From assembly GCF_000767615.3 (NCBI RefSeq), contig NZ_CP009553.3, positions 2,232,001-2,296,000 on the forward strand: 64,000 bases of DNA, given 5' to 3'. The first letter of the stretch is position 1; each line of letters opens with the position of its first letter. Position numbers and translations under genes: made by a program. The notes beneath the pieces are model-generated. The model was not told where the DNA came from and made no database searches. It saw nothing but the letters and a program-made list of their open reading frames with translations. Shown here piece by piece: positions 1 to 9,146 of the stretch. This DNA is from Pandoraea pnomenusa. Its GTDB lineage: Bacteria > Pseudomonadota > Gammaproteobacteria > Burkholderiales > Burkholderiaceae.

Positions 1-590
1 CGAGGCGTTCGCGCCATCGAGCGGCCTGCCCAGTCGGTGCGAAATGAGCCCGGCGCCACCGCCGTCACCGCGATACCAAACGGTGCGACCTCTTTGCCAA
101 GCGCCTCCGAGATGCCCTCCAGTGCAAACTTGCTGCCACAGTAATAGGCGATTCCCGGCATCGTGATGTAGCCGCCCATCGACGTGATGTTCAGAATGTG
201 GCCGCGGCGGCGCGCACGCATGTACGGCAGCACAGCCTTCATCATGGCGACCGCGCCGAAGACGTTCACGTCGAACTGCCGCCGCATTTCCGAGAGTGGC
301 GATTCCTCCATGATGCCTTCGTGCCCATAACCGGCGTTGTTCACCAGTACGTCGATCGGCCCGACCTCGGCTTCGATGGCGCTTACGGCGCCGTCGATAC
401 CGACGAAGTCGGTGACGTCGAGCACACGTCCCCACGCGGCGTTTGCCGACAGTGACTCGAATTCCCGTCTCGCCTCGTCGCTTCGCACCGTGCCGATGAC
501 CTTGTGCCCCGCCGCCAGGGCTTCGCGTGCAAGCGCGCGTCCGAAGCCGCTGCTGACGCCAGTGATGAGAAGTGTCTTGCCGGGTGTCAT
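1..590 (-). CDS. SDR family oxidoreductase (3' end lies outside the window)
   Basis: Classical short-chain dehydrogenase/reductase, predicted to be a cytosolic NAD(P)-dependent oxidoreductase of unknown substrate. The N-terminus has the Rossmann dinucleotide motif TGVSSGFG near residue 9, followed by the structural NNAG motif and the catalytic Ser region with YYCGSK (Tyr-x-x-x-Lys). The ORF begins at the ATG at 590 and is still open at base 1, so only about 196 residues are visible. It is divergent from an AraC-type regulator, a common arrangement in which the regulator controls the oxidoreductase. That link is inferred from orientation only. Confidence 0.9.
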   Translation of the reverse strand, partial: MTPGKTLLITGVSSGFGRALAREALAAGHKVIGTVRSDEARREFESLSANAAWGRVLDVTDFVGIDGAVSAIEAEVGPIDVLVNNAGYGHEGIMEESPLSEMRRQFDVNVFGAVAMMKAVLPYMRARRRGHILNITSMGGYITMPGIAYYCGSKFALEGISEALGKEVAPFGIAVTAVAPGSFRTDWAGRSMARTP

Positions 591-762
591 GGAGGTATCT
601 CCCAAATGTCGATGGAAGATTGCATGTTAGGCTTGTGAAGGTGCGGAGTTAATCCAAATTCCGCGAACTTTCTTGCACAAAACTATGAATCTCGGACCGG
701 CTTCAAATTCGCTGTCTTCGCCGTCGCCACGGTCCGCACCTTCCCCGCGAGGTCGAACGCGC

Positions 763-1674
763 ATGGTCCCCTTGCTGGAAGCGTTGGCGCCGGATGAGGG
801 TTACAACCTGACGGCGCTGCCGAGCGTTCGCGTCCTGCGCTCGAATCGTCCGTTGTCGCGCACCCCCGTTCTGTACGATCCGGGCATCGTCATCGTCTGT
901 CAGGGCACCAAGCGAGGCTATTTCGGTGATCGGCTATACCTATACGACGAGCAGCATTACCTGGCCGTATCGGTGCCCGTGCCGTTCAGCATGGAGACGG
1001 ATGCCTCCGAAGATCGTCCGTTGCTCGCGTTGTACCTGCATCTGGATTTCGCATTGGCGGCCGAGCTTGCGGAGCGGATTGCTCACGAAGGGGGCGCGGC
1101 GTCGGGGGTGGCGCCGCAGAGCATGATGTCGACGCCGATGGAGGACGCGATGCGCGCCTCCGTTCTGCGCCTTCTCGAGGCGCTGCATCGGCCGCTGGAA
1201 GCGGCGGTGTTGGGGGAGGGACTGCTGAGGGAGCTGTATTTCCGCGTGCTCACCGGCGCGCAGGGTGGCGCGATGCGCGAGGCGTTGGCCATGCGCGGGC
1301 AGTTCGGCCGGATCGGCCGCGCGCTGCGATTGATTCACGCGAACTACGCACAGCGTCTCGACGTGCGCCAACTGGCCCGGGAGGCGGGCATGAGCGTGCC
1401 GAGTTTTCACAGTCATTTCAAGGCGATCACGCGGGTCTCCCCGATGCAGTATCTGAAGTCGACACGGCTGCATCAGGCGCGTCTGTTGATGGTGCGTCGG
1501 GGGATGACGGCGGAGGCTGCGGGCCTTGCCGTGGGGTACGGGAGTGCGTCGCAGTTCAGTCGTGAGTTCAGGCGTCTGTTCGGTTCGACGCCCGCGGCGG
1601 AAGCCCGGCGTATGCGCGAGAGTTTCGCGATTCCGGCGGAGTTTGCCGATACGCCTTATGTCTCGTCGCACTGA
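763..1674 (+). CDS. AraC family transcriptional regulator
   Basis: DNA-binding regulator of about 303 residues. The N-terminal half looks like the AraC_N cupin-type arm (around GIVIVCQGTKRGYFGD and the following beta-rich stretch). The C-terminal 100 residues carry the two AraC helix-turn-helix units (ARLDVRQLAREAGMS-type first HTH, then AAGLAVGYGSASQFSREFRR, the family signature). I chose the ATG at 763, which has GAGG ten bases upstream; an ATG at 685 and a TTG at 673 are in frame but have no ribosome-binding site. Divergent from the SDR gene, which is its likely target. Effector unknown. Confidence 0.9.
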   Translation: MVPLLEALAPDEGYNLTALPSVRVLRSNRPLSRTPVLYDPGIVIVCQGTKRGYFGDRLYLYDEQHYLAVSVPVPFSMETDASEDRPLLALYLHLDFALAAELAERIAHEGGAASGVAPQSMMSTPMEDAMRASVLRLLEALHRPLEAAVLGEGLLRELYFRVLTGAQGGAMREALAMRGQFGRIGRALRLIHANYAQRLDVRQLAREAGMSVPSFHSHFKAITRVSPMQYLKSTRLHQARLLMVRRGMTAEAAGLAVGYGSASQFSREFRRLFGSTPAAEARRMRESFAIPAEFADTPYVSSH

Positions 1675-1790
1675 ATTTTGCGCGACCGCTTCACCCGGAT
1701 GCTGCGCGGGAGCATACTGCGTCGCATGCGTGGCGGGTGTCGCGCATGAACGGACTGCCCAATGCGGTTTCACACGGATCGGAATCCTCA

Positions 1791-2498
1791 ATGACAACGT
1801 TTCAACGCCGCGCTCATCCGGAGCGTCATCGCACCGAACACATCGGCTGGTTGCGTGCCGCCGTCCTGGGGGCCAATGACGGCATCATTTCCACGGCCAG
1901 TCTGGTCGCGGGCGTCGCCGCGGCCCATGCGAGCCATGCCAGCATCACGACCACGGCGGTCGCGGGACTGGTGGCCGGGGCCATGTCGATGGCGGCTGGC
2001 GAGTTCGTATCGGTCTATTCGCAGGCCGACACGGAAAAGGCGGATTTGACGCGGGAGCGCGAAGAGCTGAAGAACAGCCCCGAAGCGGAGCATCGGGAAC
2101 TGGCCGCCATCTATGTACGGCGGGGCCTGGATCACCAGCTCGCGGACCAGGTCGCCACGCAACTGATGGCGCACGATGCGCTGGGCGCGCATGCGCGTGA
2201 CGAATTGGGGATCTCGGAGGCGTTGAGCGCGCGTCCGCTGCAAGCCGCGCTGGCTTCCGCCGGGAGCTTCGCCGTCGGGGCCGCCATGCCGCTGGCGGTG
2301 GTTCTGCTGGCACCCGAGCAAAGCCTGCTCTATTGGGTGGTGGCAACGGCGATTGTTTTCCTTGCCCTGCTCGGTGTCGCCGCCGCCGCCGTGGGCGGAA
2401 CGCCTTTGTTCAGAAGCGCCTTGCGCGTGGCCTTCTGGGGCACCCTGGCCATGGCGGTGACTGCCGGCGTGGGGGCCGTGTTCGGCACCACTGTCTGA
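1791..2498 (+). CDS. VIT1/CCC1 transporter family protein
   Basis: Inner-membrane protein of about 235 residues, in the vacuolar-iron-transporter/CCC1 family. The N-terminus has the family hallmark WLRAAVLGANDGIISTASL, followed by a helix ending in MSMAAGEFVSVYSQ, a charged cytosolic segment (DTEKADLTREREEL), then hydrophobic segments to the C-terminus. Known members move Fe2+ or Mn2+; the substrate here is not determined. The ATG at 1791 is preferred over the upstream in-frame 1737 because family similarity begins shortly after it. Confidence 0.88.
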   Translation: MTTFQRRAHPERHRTEHIGWLRAAVLGANDGIISTASLVAGVAAAHASHASITTTAVAGLVAGAMSMAAGEFVSVYSQADTEKADLTREREELKNSPEAEHRELAAIYVRRGLDHQLADQVATQLMAHDALGAHARDELGISEALSARPLQAALASAGSFAVGAAMPLAVVLLAPEQSLLYWVVATAIVFLALLGVAAAAVGGTPLFRSALRVAFWGTLAMAVTAGVGAVFGTTV

Positions 2499-2520
2499 GT
2501 CGGTAGACGGTTCGACCGCG

Positions 2521-2545
2521 GTGTAGCCGTCGCAGACGGCTACAC
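2521..2545. terminator. Perfect 11-bp hairpin between convergent genes
   Basis: An 11-base inverted repeat with a 3-base loop (arms 2521-2531 and 2535-2545) lies between the VIT gene stop and the stop of the leftward 65-aa gene. There is no T-run on either side, so it is terminator-like rather than a classical intrinsic terminator. Confidence 0.5.
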
Positions 2546-2547
2546 GG

Positions 2548-2745
2548 TTACCACGTCGGTCGGATCGTGTACGCGTGCCGGAAATAGGCGCGACCAAACT
2601 CGGTCGGTTCGAAGTGCTTGCCGACAGGGCGGATCAGTTCTCGCGCGAGCAACGCGTTGATCACCGCATCCGACGGCTGCTGAGGGCTTTTTTCCGCGAT
2701 GCGCTGGAGCGCGGCGGTAATGGCTTGCGCTGAAAGGGCGAGCAT
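2548..2745 (-). CDS. Small hypothetical protein, 65 aa
   Basis: I do not recognise a named family. The protein is compact, with a predicted helical N-terminus (LALSAQAITAALQRIAEK) and a conserved-looking C-terminus rich in aromatic residues (FEPTEFGRAYFRHAY). The start is supported by AGGAG six bases upstream of the ATG. It is convergent with the VIT gene. It has no signal peptide or membrane segment. The clean Shine-Dalgarno and protein-like composition make a real gene likely. Confidence 0.6.
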   Translation of the reverse strand: MLALSAQAITAALQRIAEKSPQQPSDAVINALLARELIRPVGKHFEPTEFGRAYFRHAYTIRPTW

Positions 2746-3022
2746 GATGTGCTCCTGTTGGATTTGTAGGAAACCCTCGGGATTGCGTTTCGATAGAGAC
2801 GCTCAGTGGGGGCGTTGAAGGGCGTGGACGGCCGGTGAGGCGCGCAACCGGGTCCATTTTCCAACGCGACCGTGTCGGCATCGTGTCGCGGAAGCGGTCT
2901 TTCGGCTGAGTTCCATGGCGTCATCAATCGACGCGACCGAAAGGAACCTCGCCGGGTTCGACGGCGCATGCCGCGCAAACGGAAACCAATGGGCGGGTGC
3001 GGTCATGGGCGTTATGTTGGCA

Positions 3023-3304
3023 CTAGGCCTGCGCCGCGCTTCGGTCGAAAAAGCCGTCGACGAGCGAGCGTGCGTACTCATCGCCGGCGCGGCGTGCGTC
3101 ACCGATCGAATCGAACAGCACGCTCTCGAGTCGAAAGACGCGCGAGTCGTCCGACGGCGCCCGGTCTTCCGCGTCGACCGGGCTGATCCGTACCGAGACG
3201 GCGAGTAGTCTTTCGTGCTTGCGCCCGTTCGGATCGCCGGCAGGGTCGTGAAACACCAACGTTTCCAGGCGAAAACCTCGATACGACGGGGTTATGTGGG
3301 ACAT
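3023..3304 (-). CDS. Hypothetical protein, 93 aa
   Basis: No recognised function. The start is well supported by GGAGGAAAT directly before the ATG at 3304. The protein is soluble and mixed alpha/beta in appearance: an N-terminal SYRGFRLETLVFHD strand-rich section, then charged residues and a helical FDSIGDARRAGDEYARSLVDGF C-terminus. It lies just downstream of cspA on the same strand (77 bp gap), so it could be read from the cspA promoter. Confidence 0.6.
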   Translation of the reverse strand: MSHITPSYRGFRLETLVFHDPAGDPNGRKHERLLAVSVRISPVDAEDRAPSDDSRVFRLESVLFDSIGDARRAGDEYARSLVDGFFDRSAAQA

Positions 3305-3380
3305 ATTTCCTCCGACGGGATGAGCAGATTCACGTCACCGTGCATGCGCGAGGCGAGCGGGAAGGCGGAGCGCGAAAGGA

Positions 3381-3593
3381 TCAGGCGGGCTTGATATTGG
3401 ACGCCTGCAAGCCCTTGGGGCCGCGTTTGACGTCGAACGTGACGTGCTGATTCTCTTGCAGGCTGCGGAACTCGGTGCGTCCCTGCGGCTGAATCTCGGA
3501 AAAATGCGCGAACAGATCGTCGCTGCCGTCATCCGGCTTGATGAAGCCGAAGCCTTTGCTGTCGTTGAACCATTTGACGATTCCGGTGCTCAT
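3381..3593 (-). CDS. cspA: Cold-shock protein, CspA family
   Basis: A 70-residue single cold-shock domain (OB fold), an RNA/ssDNA-binding chaperone. Both nucleic-acid-binding signatures are present: [11 protein letters not shown] (RNP1) and DLFAHFSEI (RNP2). Length is typical of the family. AGGAG precedes the ATG. The leader is long: the best promoter match (3751-3779) puts the transcript start about 150 bases upstream of the start codon, as is usual for cspA-type genes with a structured 5' UTR. The symbol is used at family level, because Burkholderiales carry several csp paralogues. Confidence 0.95.
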   Translation of the reverse strand: MSTGIVKWFNDSKGFGFIKPDDGSDDLFAHFSEIQPQGRTEFRSLQENQHVTFDVKRGPKGLQASNIKPA

Positions 3594-3750
3594 GTGAACT
3601 CCTGGTTTTCCCGGCGAGCCGACAACGCGAAATGCGTGACTGGGCGCCAGTGGCGGACAAACAAGAAATTCAGAGATCGGAAGTGTCTCGCAAAGATCGG
3701 TGAGATCGACGCTTGATCGATAAACGTCAGACTTGATGTTCGATAGATCA

Positions 3751-3791
3751 CTTATACGCGGGTTGGGTACCTAACACAATGAATATTGTGT
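3751..3791 (-). promoter_or_regulatory. Predicted cspA promoter with overlapping palindrome
   Basis: Read leftward, -35 TTGTGT (3779-3774) and -10 TATAAG (3756-3751) are separated by exactly 17 bases. An 18-bp inverted repeat, ACACAAT-N4-ATTGTGT (3774-3791), covers the -35 box, which is where a repressor or activator would bind. The interval 3594-3750 is the predicted untranslated leader; I see no gene in it. Confidence 0.55.
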
Positions 3792-3886
3792 AAGTGCACT
3801 TGCGCGCGACGCGACGTCCGGGGGCGCTCAGGTTGCCTGAAAGTCGGACGCGCGCCCGCGGTTGTCGGCTGGCACCGCTACAAACG

Positions 3887-3922
3887 AAAAACCCGCACAG
3901 CCAATGACTGTGCGGGTTTTTC
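3887..3922 (-). terminator. Intrinsic terminator of tRNA-Pro
   Basis: A strong hairpin, ACCCGCACAG / CTGTGCGGGT with a 7-base loop, flanked by A4-5 on the left and T4-5 on the right, so it can act in both directions. It sits immediately downstream of the leftward tRNA gene. Confidence 0.8.
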
Positions 3923-3927
3923 TATTC

Positions 3928-4004
<77 letters not shown>

Positions 4005-4294
4005 TGAGAGATGCGTCTGGAAGATGCATCGCTCGAAAGAACGCGATTATAGCAGAGCTTTTCGCGGGATTGAAAGGGGCGATGCAGGCCGGACGCATAT
4101 TTTTTTGCGTGACGGGCGTCATCGCTGCGTTCGTCGCGCATCATGCATCGATTCACACCGAATTTTCGGGCGTCCAGGACGACCTATTTCCGCTCCCGAG
4201 CACGGTGATGGTTATCCCGAATGTCGAATTCGAAGGCGCTCACGATAATGGAATTCTGCCGACATCCTGCCCCCTCGTGGCTCGGAGACAAGCC

Positions 4295-5983
4295 ATGCCG
4301 CAAACCCTGAATTTCGAGGACGCGCGCGATCTGCTGCTCGCACAGCGCGCGCACTACGATGTGGCGTATCGTGACTTCCGCTGGCCGGTGCTGACCCGCT
4401 TCAACTGGGCGCTCGACTTCTTCGATCCGCAAGCGCAAGGCAACGATCGGCCCGCCCTCTGGGTCGTCGAAGAGGATGGGCGCGAGACGCGTCTGTCGTT
4501 CGCCGAGATGTCGGCGCGCTCCAACCGCGTCGCCAATTTCCTGCGTCAGCGAGGGGTCGCGCGCGGCGACCGTGTACTGCTCATGTTGCCGAATCAAGTC
4601 GAACTCTGGGACCTCATGCTCGCGTGCATGAAGCTCGGCGCCGTCATGATTCCCGCCACGACGCTGCTCGCCGCCGGCGATCTCGTCGACCGACTCGAGC
4701 GCGGTCGCGTGCGGCACGTGATCACCACCGCGCGCGAGGCCGCCAAGTTCGCCGCGCTCGCCGGCGACTACCAGCGCCTTGCCGTGGGCGAGGCCCCGCC
4801 CGAAGGATGGACGCCGTTCGCCCCGGCCTACGAGGCCAGCGATCGGTTCGTGCCCGATGGCGAGACCCTGGCGACCGATCCGCTGCTGCTGTACTTCACG
4901 TCGGGCACGACATCGCGTCCGAAGCTCGTGCTGCATACCCATCAAAGTTACCCCGTGGGGCACCTCGCCACCATGTATTGGCTCGGACTCCAGCCCGGCG
5001 ACCTTCACTGGAACATCAGCTCGCCCGGTTGGGCCAAGCACGCATGGAGTTGCTTCTTCGCGCCGTGGAATGCCGGCGCGGCGATCTTCATCTATAACTT
5101 CTCGCGCTTCGACGCCCGCACCGCTCTGCAAACCGCGGCACGCTGCGAGGTCACCACCCTCTGCGCCCCACCCACCGTCTGGCGCATGATGATTCAGGAA
5201 GATCTCGCGCGGCACCCGGTGAAGTTTCGCGAACTCATCGGTGCGGGCGAGCCGCTCAATCCCGAAGTCATCGATCAGGTCAGGCGCGCCTGGAACATCA
5301 CTATCCGCGACGGCTACGGCCAGACCGAGACGTGCTGCCAGATCGGCAATTCGCCCGGCCAGCCGGTCAAGGCGGGCGCGATGGGGCGTCCCATGCCCGG
5401 CTACCGCGTCGTGCTGCTCGATCACGACGGCAACGAGACCGACGAAGGGGAGATCTGTCTCGCGCTGGCGTCGCGTCCAACCGGACTGATGCAGGGGTAC
5501 GAGGATGACAGGGAGAAGACCGCCGAAGTCATGCGCGACGGCTATTACCACACCGGCGACGTCGCCATGCGTGACGAGCGCGGCTATTTCACTTACGTGG
5601 GCCGGGCCGACGACGTCTTCAAGGCATCCGACTACCGCATCAGCCCGTTCGAGCTCGAGAGCGAACTGATCAAGCATCCGGCGGTGGCCGAGGCGGGCGT
5701 CGTGCCGAGCCCCGATCCCGTGCGCCTCGCGGTGCCGAAGGCCTTCGTGTCGCTTCGCAGCGGCTTTCAGGCGGACGATAAACTCGCTCTCGATATCCTG
5801 CGTTTTTGCCGCGACCATCTCGCGCCATACAAGCGGATTCGGCGCATCGAGTTTTGCGAGTTGCCGAAGACGATCTCCGGAAAGATTCGGCGTGTCGAAT
5901 TGCGCCGGGCGGAGGAGGGGCGTGCGCTGGAGTTGCGCCGCGAGATGGAATTCTGGGACGTCGACTTTCCCGATCTCAAGTGA
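4295..5983 (+). CDS. AMP-dependent acyl-CoA synthetase (medium-chain type)
   Basis: Adenylate-forming ligase of 562 residues. It is predicted to activate a carboxylic acid (short/medium-chain or aromatic) with ATP, then transfer it to CoA in the cytosol. Visible motifs in order: the P-loop-like YFTSGTTSRPK, the A5 motif DGYGQTE, the A7/A8 hinge YHTGDVAMRDERGYFTYVGRADDVFK, and the catalytic Lys context PKTISGKIRR near the C-terminus. The start is at 4295, with GGAG upstream; the longer open frame to 3971 runs through the tRNA region and is rejected. It stands alone between tRNA-Pro and a leftward permease, so the substrate is not indicated by context. Confidence 0.92.
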   Translation: MPQTLNFEDARDLLLAQRAHYDVAYRDFRWPVLTRFNWALDFFDPQAQGNDRPALWVVEEDGRETRLSFAEMSARSNRVANFLRQRGVARGDRVLLMLPNQVELWDLMLACMKLGAVMIPATTLLAAGDLVDRLERGRVRHVITTAREAAKFAALAGDYQRLAVGEAPPEGWTPFAPAYEASDRFVPDGETLATDPLLLYFTSGTTSRPKLVLHTHQSYPVGHLATMYWLGLQPGDLHWNISSPGWAKHAWSCFFAPWNAGAAIFIYNFSRFDARTALQTAARCEVTTLCAPPTVWRMMIQEDLARHPVKFRELIGAGEPLNPEVIDQVRRAWNITIRDGYGQTETCCQIGNSPGQPVKAGAMGRPMPGYRVVLLDHDGNETDEGEICLALASRPTGLMQGYEDDREKTAEVMRDGYYHTGDVAMRDERGYFTYVGRADDVFKASDYRISPFELESELIKHPAVAEAGVVPSPDPVRLAVPKAFVSLRSGFQADDKLALDILRFCRDHLAPYKRIRRIEFCELPKTISGKIRRVELRRAEEGRALELRREMEFWDVDFPDLK

Positions 5984-5998
5984 CGTGCGGCGCCATGC

Positions 5999-6772
5999 TC
6001 ATCGGATGTGCTGAATCACCAGCTCCGCACCGAGCATTGCCAGGCCGACAAAGAAGCATCGGCGAAAGACCGGCGCACTCACACGGGTGCGCACCCACTG
6101 GCCGAGGAACATCCCGCCCAGCGCCGGGACGAGCGCCAGCAGGGAAACCCCGATCGCATGTCCGTGGAAGATGCCGTCGTGCGCCAGCCCCGCGGCAAGT
6201 GCCAACGTCGACACGGTAAACGACAGCCCCAGCGCCTGAACCAGATCGTCCCTGTCGAGGTCGAGCGCCTGGAGAAACGGCACGGCAGGGATCACGAATA
6301 CGCCCGTCGCCGCCGTGACCAGGCCCGTGATCGCGCCAATGCCACCCCCGAGCGCACCGGTCGTCGCCCGCGACCAGTGCCCGGGCACATGCAGGCGCAC
6401 GGCCGCGAGCCCCAGCGCCGCATAGACGAGCAGCGCCACACCCAGTGCCATGCCGGCCACATTGCCGCCGTTGGCAAGCCATCCGCTGCCGGCCCAGGTG
6501 CCGACGCAGATGCCGAGCAACATCGGCCACAGTCTTCCGGCCAAAGCCGCGAAACGTGGACCGGCGAGCAGTTGCCAGACGTTGGTAACGAGCGACGGTA
6601 CGATCAGTAGTGCCGCGGCTTCGGCGGTCGGCATGGCCAGGCCGAGCAATCCGACGGCCACCGTCGGCAGGCCCAGTCCGATGACCCCCTTGACGAAGCC
6701 CGCAAGCAAAAAGGTAACGAGCCCCAGCGAGAGCACGGGGATGAGATGGGTCATGTGTTGGATCGTCGTCAT
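5999..6772 (-). CDS. TauE/SafE family (sulfite exporter-like) membrane protein
   Basis: Inner-membrane protein of about 257 residues with roughly eight hydrophobic segments, belonging to the TauE/SafE/DUF81 family. The opening segment FLLAGFVKGVIGLGLPTVAVGLLGL and the second-half repeat GGIGAITGLVTAATGVFVIP are typical of the two-fold family architecture. Substrates in the family include sulfite, sulfoacetate and other organic anions; none can be assigned here. Starts at 6796, 6772 and 6757 are possible; 6772 leaves a short cytosolic tail before the first helix. Divergent from gshA and convergent with the CoA ligase. Confidence 0.88.
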   Translation of the reverse strand: MTTIQHMTHLIPVLSLGLVTFLLAGFVKGVIGLGLPTVAVGLLGLAMPTAEAAALLIVPSLVTNVWQLLAGPRFAALAGRLWPMLLGICVGTWAGSGWLANGGNVAGMALGVALLVYAALGLAAVRLHVPGHWSRATTGALGGGIGAITGLVTAATGVFVIPAVPFLQALDLDRDDLVQALGLSFTVSTLALAAGLAHDGIFHGHAIGVSLLALVPALGGMFLGQWVRTRVSAPVFRRCFFVGLAMLGAELVIQHIR

Positions 6773-7102
6773 GGCGCCAGTATCGGCGTCGCGCATCGGG
6801 CCGCCAATGCGGCATTCGCGCAGGCGGACTCAGGCAGACGCTGAGGCTGGCGCGAGCGGTGAGGCTTGCGCCCGGACGGCGTCCGACGCGGTTTGGCGTT
6901 TTCAGTTATGCTCAGGCCAAATTCGCGCCGTGCCGCGCATCGGGCGCGTCCCCCGGAGCCCTCGCTCCGGCGGCCGTGCCGATGCCATCGGCACCCCGTA
7001 GACCCCCGTCGCTGCCCCCGCACCGATCATGGCCTTCGTCATGAGGGGGCGCCGGCGACGACAGCCATGCCAATGCATTGCGCCTGCCCAGAGGGATGGA
7101 AG

Positions 7103-8755
7103 TTGGAAAACCAGAATCGTCAACACGAACACATCGCACACGCCGGTCAGGAGGCCGCTCACGGGCTGCTCGATCGGCGTCTGGCGCTCATCATGCAACC
7201 CGCCCACCGCGCGCTGCTCGCTGATGGCCTGTCCGGCATTGAACGCGAGACCCTGCGCGTACAGGCCGATGGCGCGCTCGCACTGACCCCGCATCCGCGT
7301 GCCCTCGGTTCGGCGCTGACCAACGACGAGATCACCACCGATTACTCCGAAGCGCTGCTCGAGTTCATCACGCCACCCCAGCACGACGCCGCCGACGTCA
7401 TTGCCCGGCTCGACGAGATCCACCAGTTCGCCTATCGCAAGCTCGGCGCGGAACTGCTGTGGAGCGATTCGATGCCGCCCGCGCTGCCGCCGGAAGACGT
7501 GATTCCCATCGCCGACTATGGCACGTCGCACATCGGCATGCTCAAGCACGTGTATCGCCGCGGTCTCGCGCTGCGCTACGGCAAGCCGATGCAGTGCATC
7601 GCCGGTATTCACTACAACTTCTCGCTCGCCGAGCCGGTGTGGGAACTGCTTCGCAAGCACGAGGGCGCAACCGAGTCGCCGCGCGATTACCAGTCGGCCC
7701 GCTATGTTGCGCTCATCCGCAACTTCCGCCGCTATAGCTGGCTGCTGATGTATCTGTTCGGTGCGTCGCCGGTGTTGCATGCCGAATTCCTGCGCGGACG
7801 CGAACACGGCCTCGACGCTTTCGACGAAGGCACGCTCGGCCTGCCCTACGCGACCAGCCTGCGCATGAGCGACCTGGGCTATCAGAACAGCGCACAGTCG
7901 GAGGTGTCGCCGTGCTACGACTGTCTGCCCAGCTACATCGATGCGCTCACGCAAGCGGTGAGTCAGCCGCACCCGGCGTACGAGGCGCTTGGCACGAAGC
8001 GCAATGGCGAGTGGATCCAGCTCTCGACCAATCTGCTGCAAATCGAAAACGAGTTTTATGCCACGATCCGCCCTAAGCGGGTCACATACAGCGGCGAGCG
8101 CCCCGTGCAGGCACTCGCGCGGCGCGGCGTGCAGTACGTGGAGGTCCGCTGCATCGACATCGATCCGTTCCTGCCGGTCGGTATCGACGTCGACACCGCA
8201 CGCTTCATCGACGCGTTCCTGCTGTTCTGCGCACTCGAAGACAGCCCGTCGTGCTCGAATGCCGAGAACATGGAAAATCGCGACAACTTCGCGCATGTCG
8301 TCAAGGAAGGCCGCAAGCCCGGCCTCGTGCTGCATCGCGGCGGCGAAGCCATTACGCTGTTCGACTGGGCGCAGGCGTTGCTCGATCGCATCGATCGCAC
8401 GGCGGCGGCCTTCGACGCCCAGCGTGGCGGCGCTCATTATGCGCACTCCATGGCACTGCAGCGGGCCAAGGTGCAGGACGTCTCGCTCACGCCGTCGGCG
8501 CGCGTGATGGCGGCGCTCGAACCGCTGCGTGGCACGAAGGGCGGCGCATTCCAGGCGTTCGCGCTCGAGCAGAGCAAGCGTCATGCGAAGACCTTGCGCG
8601 ACATGCCGCTCGACCCGAAGGTCGAGGCGCATTTCGAGGCGCTCGCGCAGAAGTCGCTGGCATCGCAGGCCGAACTGGAGCGCACGCAAGTGGGCGACTT
8701 CGACGCCTTCGTGGCTGCCTATCGCGCCGGCACGCTCGGGACGGTCAGCGTCTGA
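7103..8755 (+). CDS. gshA: Glutamate-cysteine ligase (proteobacterial GshA type)
   Basis: First enzyme of glutathione biosynthesis: ATP + Glu + Cys to gamma-glutamylcysteine. The N-terminal block GIERETLRV, then [19 protein letters not shown] and the central GIHYNFSL, are diagnostic of the E. coli-type GshA family, and the length (550 aa) fits. I favour the TTG at 7103, preceded by GAGG at suitable spacing. An ATG at 7066 and an internal ATG at 7193 are alternatives; conservation begins near 7200. It is followed by a strong terminator and stands alone. Confidence 0.95.
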   Translation: MENQNRQHEHIAHAGQEAAHGLLDRRLALIMQPAHRALLADGLSGIERETLRVQADGALALTPHPRALGSALTNDEITTDYSEALLEFITPPQHDAADVIARLDEIHQFAYRKLGAELLWSDSMPPALPPEDVIPIADYGTSHIGMLKHVYRRGLALRYGKPMQCIAGIHYNFSLAEPVWELLRKHEGATESPRDYQSARYVALIRNFRRYSWLLMYLFGASPVLHAEFLRGREHGLDAFDEGTLGLPYATSLRMSDLGYQNSAQSEVSPCYDCLPSYIDALTQAVSQPHPAYEALGTKRNGEWIQLSTNLLQIENEFYATIRPKRVTYSGERPVQALARRGVQYVEVRCIDIDPFLPVGIDVDTARFIDAFLLFCALEDSPSCSNAENMENRDNFAHVVKEGRKPGLVLHRGGEAITLFDWAQALLDRIDRTAAAFDAQRGGAHYAHSMALQRAKVQDVSLTPSARVMAALEPLRGTKGGAFQAFALEQSKRHAKTLRDMPLDPKVEAHFEALAQKSLASQAELERTQVGDFDAFVAAYRAGTLGTVSV

Positions 8756-8781
8756 GGACGAACGAACCGCTCTACGAAACA

Positions 8782-8806
8782 AGCGCCCTTCAGGGCGCTT
8801 TTTTTA
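8782..8806 (+). terminator. Intrinsic terminator after gshA
   Basis: Stem AGCGCCC / GGGCGCT with a TTCA loop, followed by seven T residues. It separates gshA from the convergent azlCD operon. Confidence 0.92.
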
Positions 8807-8822
8807 CGAGCGTGGCATGGCG

Positions 8823-9146
8823 TCAGGCGAGCACGCCGAGTTGCCAGGCGAAGAAGACCGCCAGCCCGGCGCCGATAGTGAGCAATTGGTGACGCGTGGC
8901 CGCGCACACGGCGATCGCCACCAGCGCGGCCACGAGTTGTGGATTGCGCCAGGTCAGCTCCAGTCCATTGCCGTGGGGCGCGAGCGTCATCGGTACGATG
9001 ATGGCCGTGAGCACGGTGACGGGCACGAACGACAGCGCCTCGCGCAGCCACTCCGGGAATCTCACCCGGTCGCCCAGCACGAAGATGCCGGCCTTGACCG
9101 CCAATGTCACGGCCGCCATGCCGAGAATCGCCAGAACGTAGTTCAT
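8823..9146 (-). CDS. azlD: AzlD family branched-chain amino acid exporter subunit
   Basis: Small inner-membrane protein of 107 residues with about four hydrophobic segments, the partner of AzlC in exporting branched-chain amino acids. The RFPEWLREALSFVPVTVLTAIIVP block is characteristic of AzlD. Its ATG overlaps the azlC stop codon by four bases, so translational coupling is expected. Specificity within the AzlCD family is not resolvable. Confidence 0.92.
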   Translation of the reverse strand: MNYVLAILGMAAVTLAVKAGIFVLGDRVRFPEWLREALSFVPVTVLTAIIVPMTLAPHGNGLELTWRNPQLVAALVAIAVCAATRHQLLTIGAGLAVFFAWQLGVLA

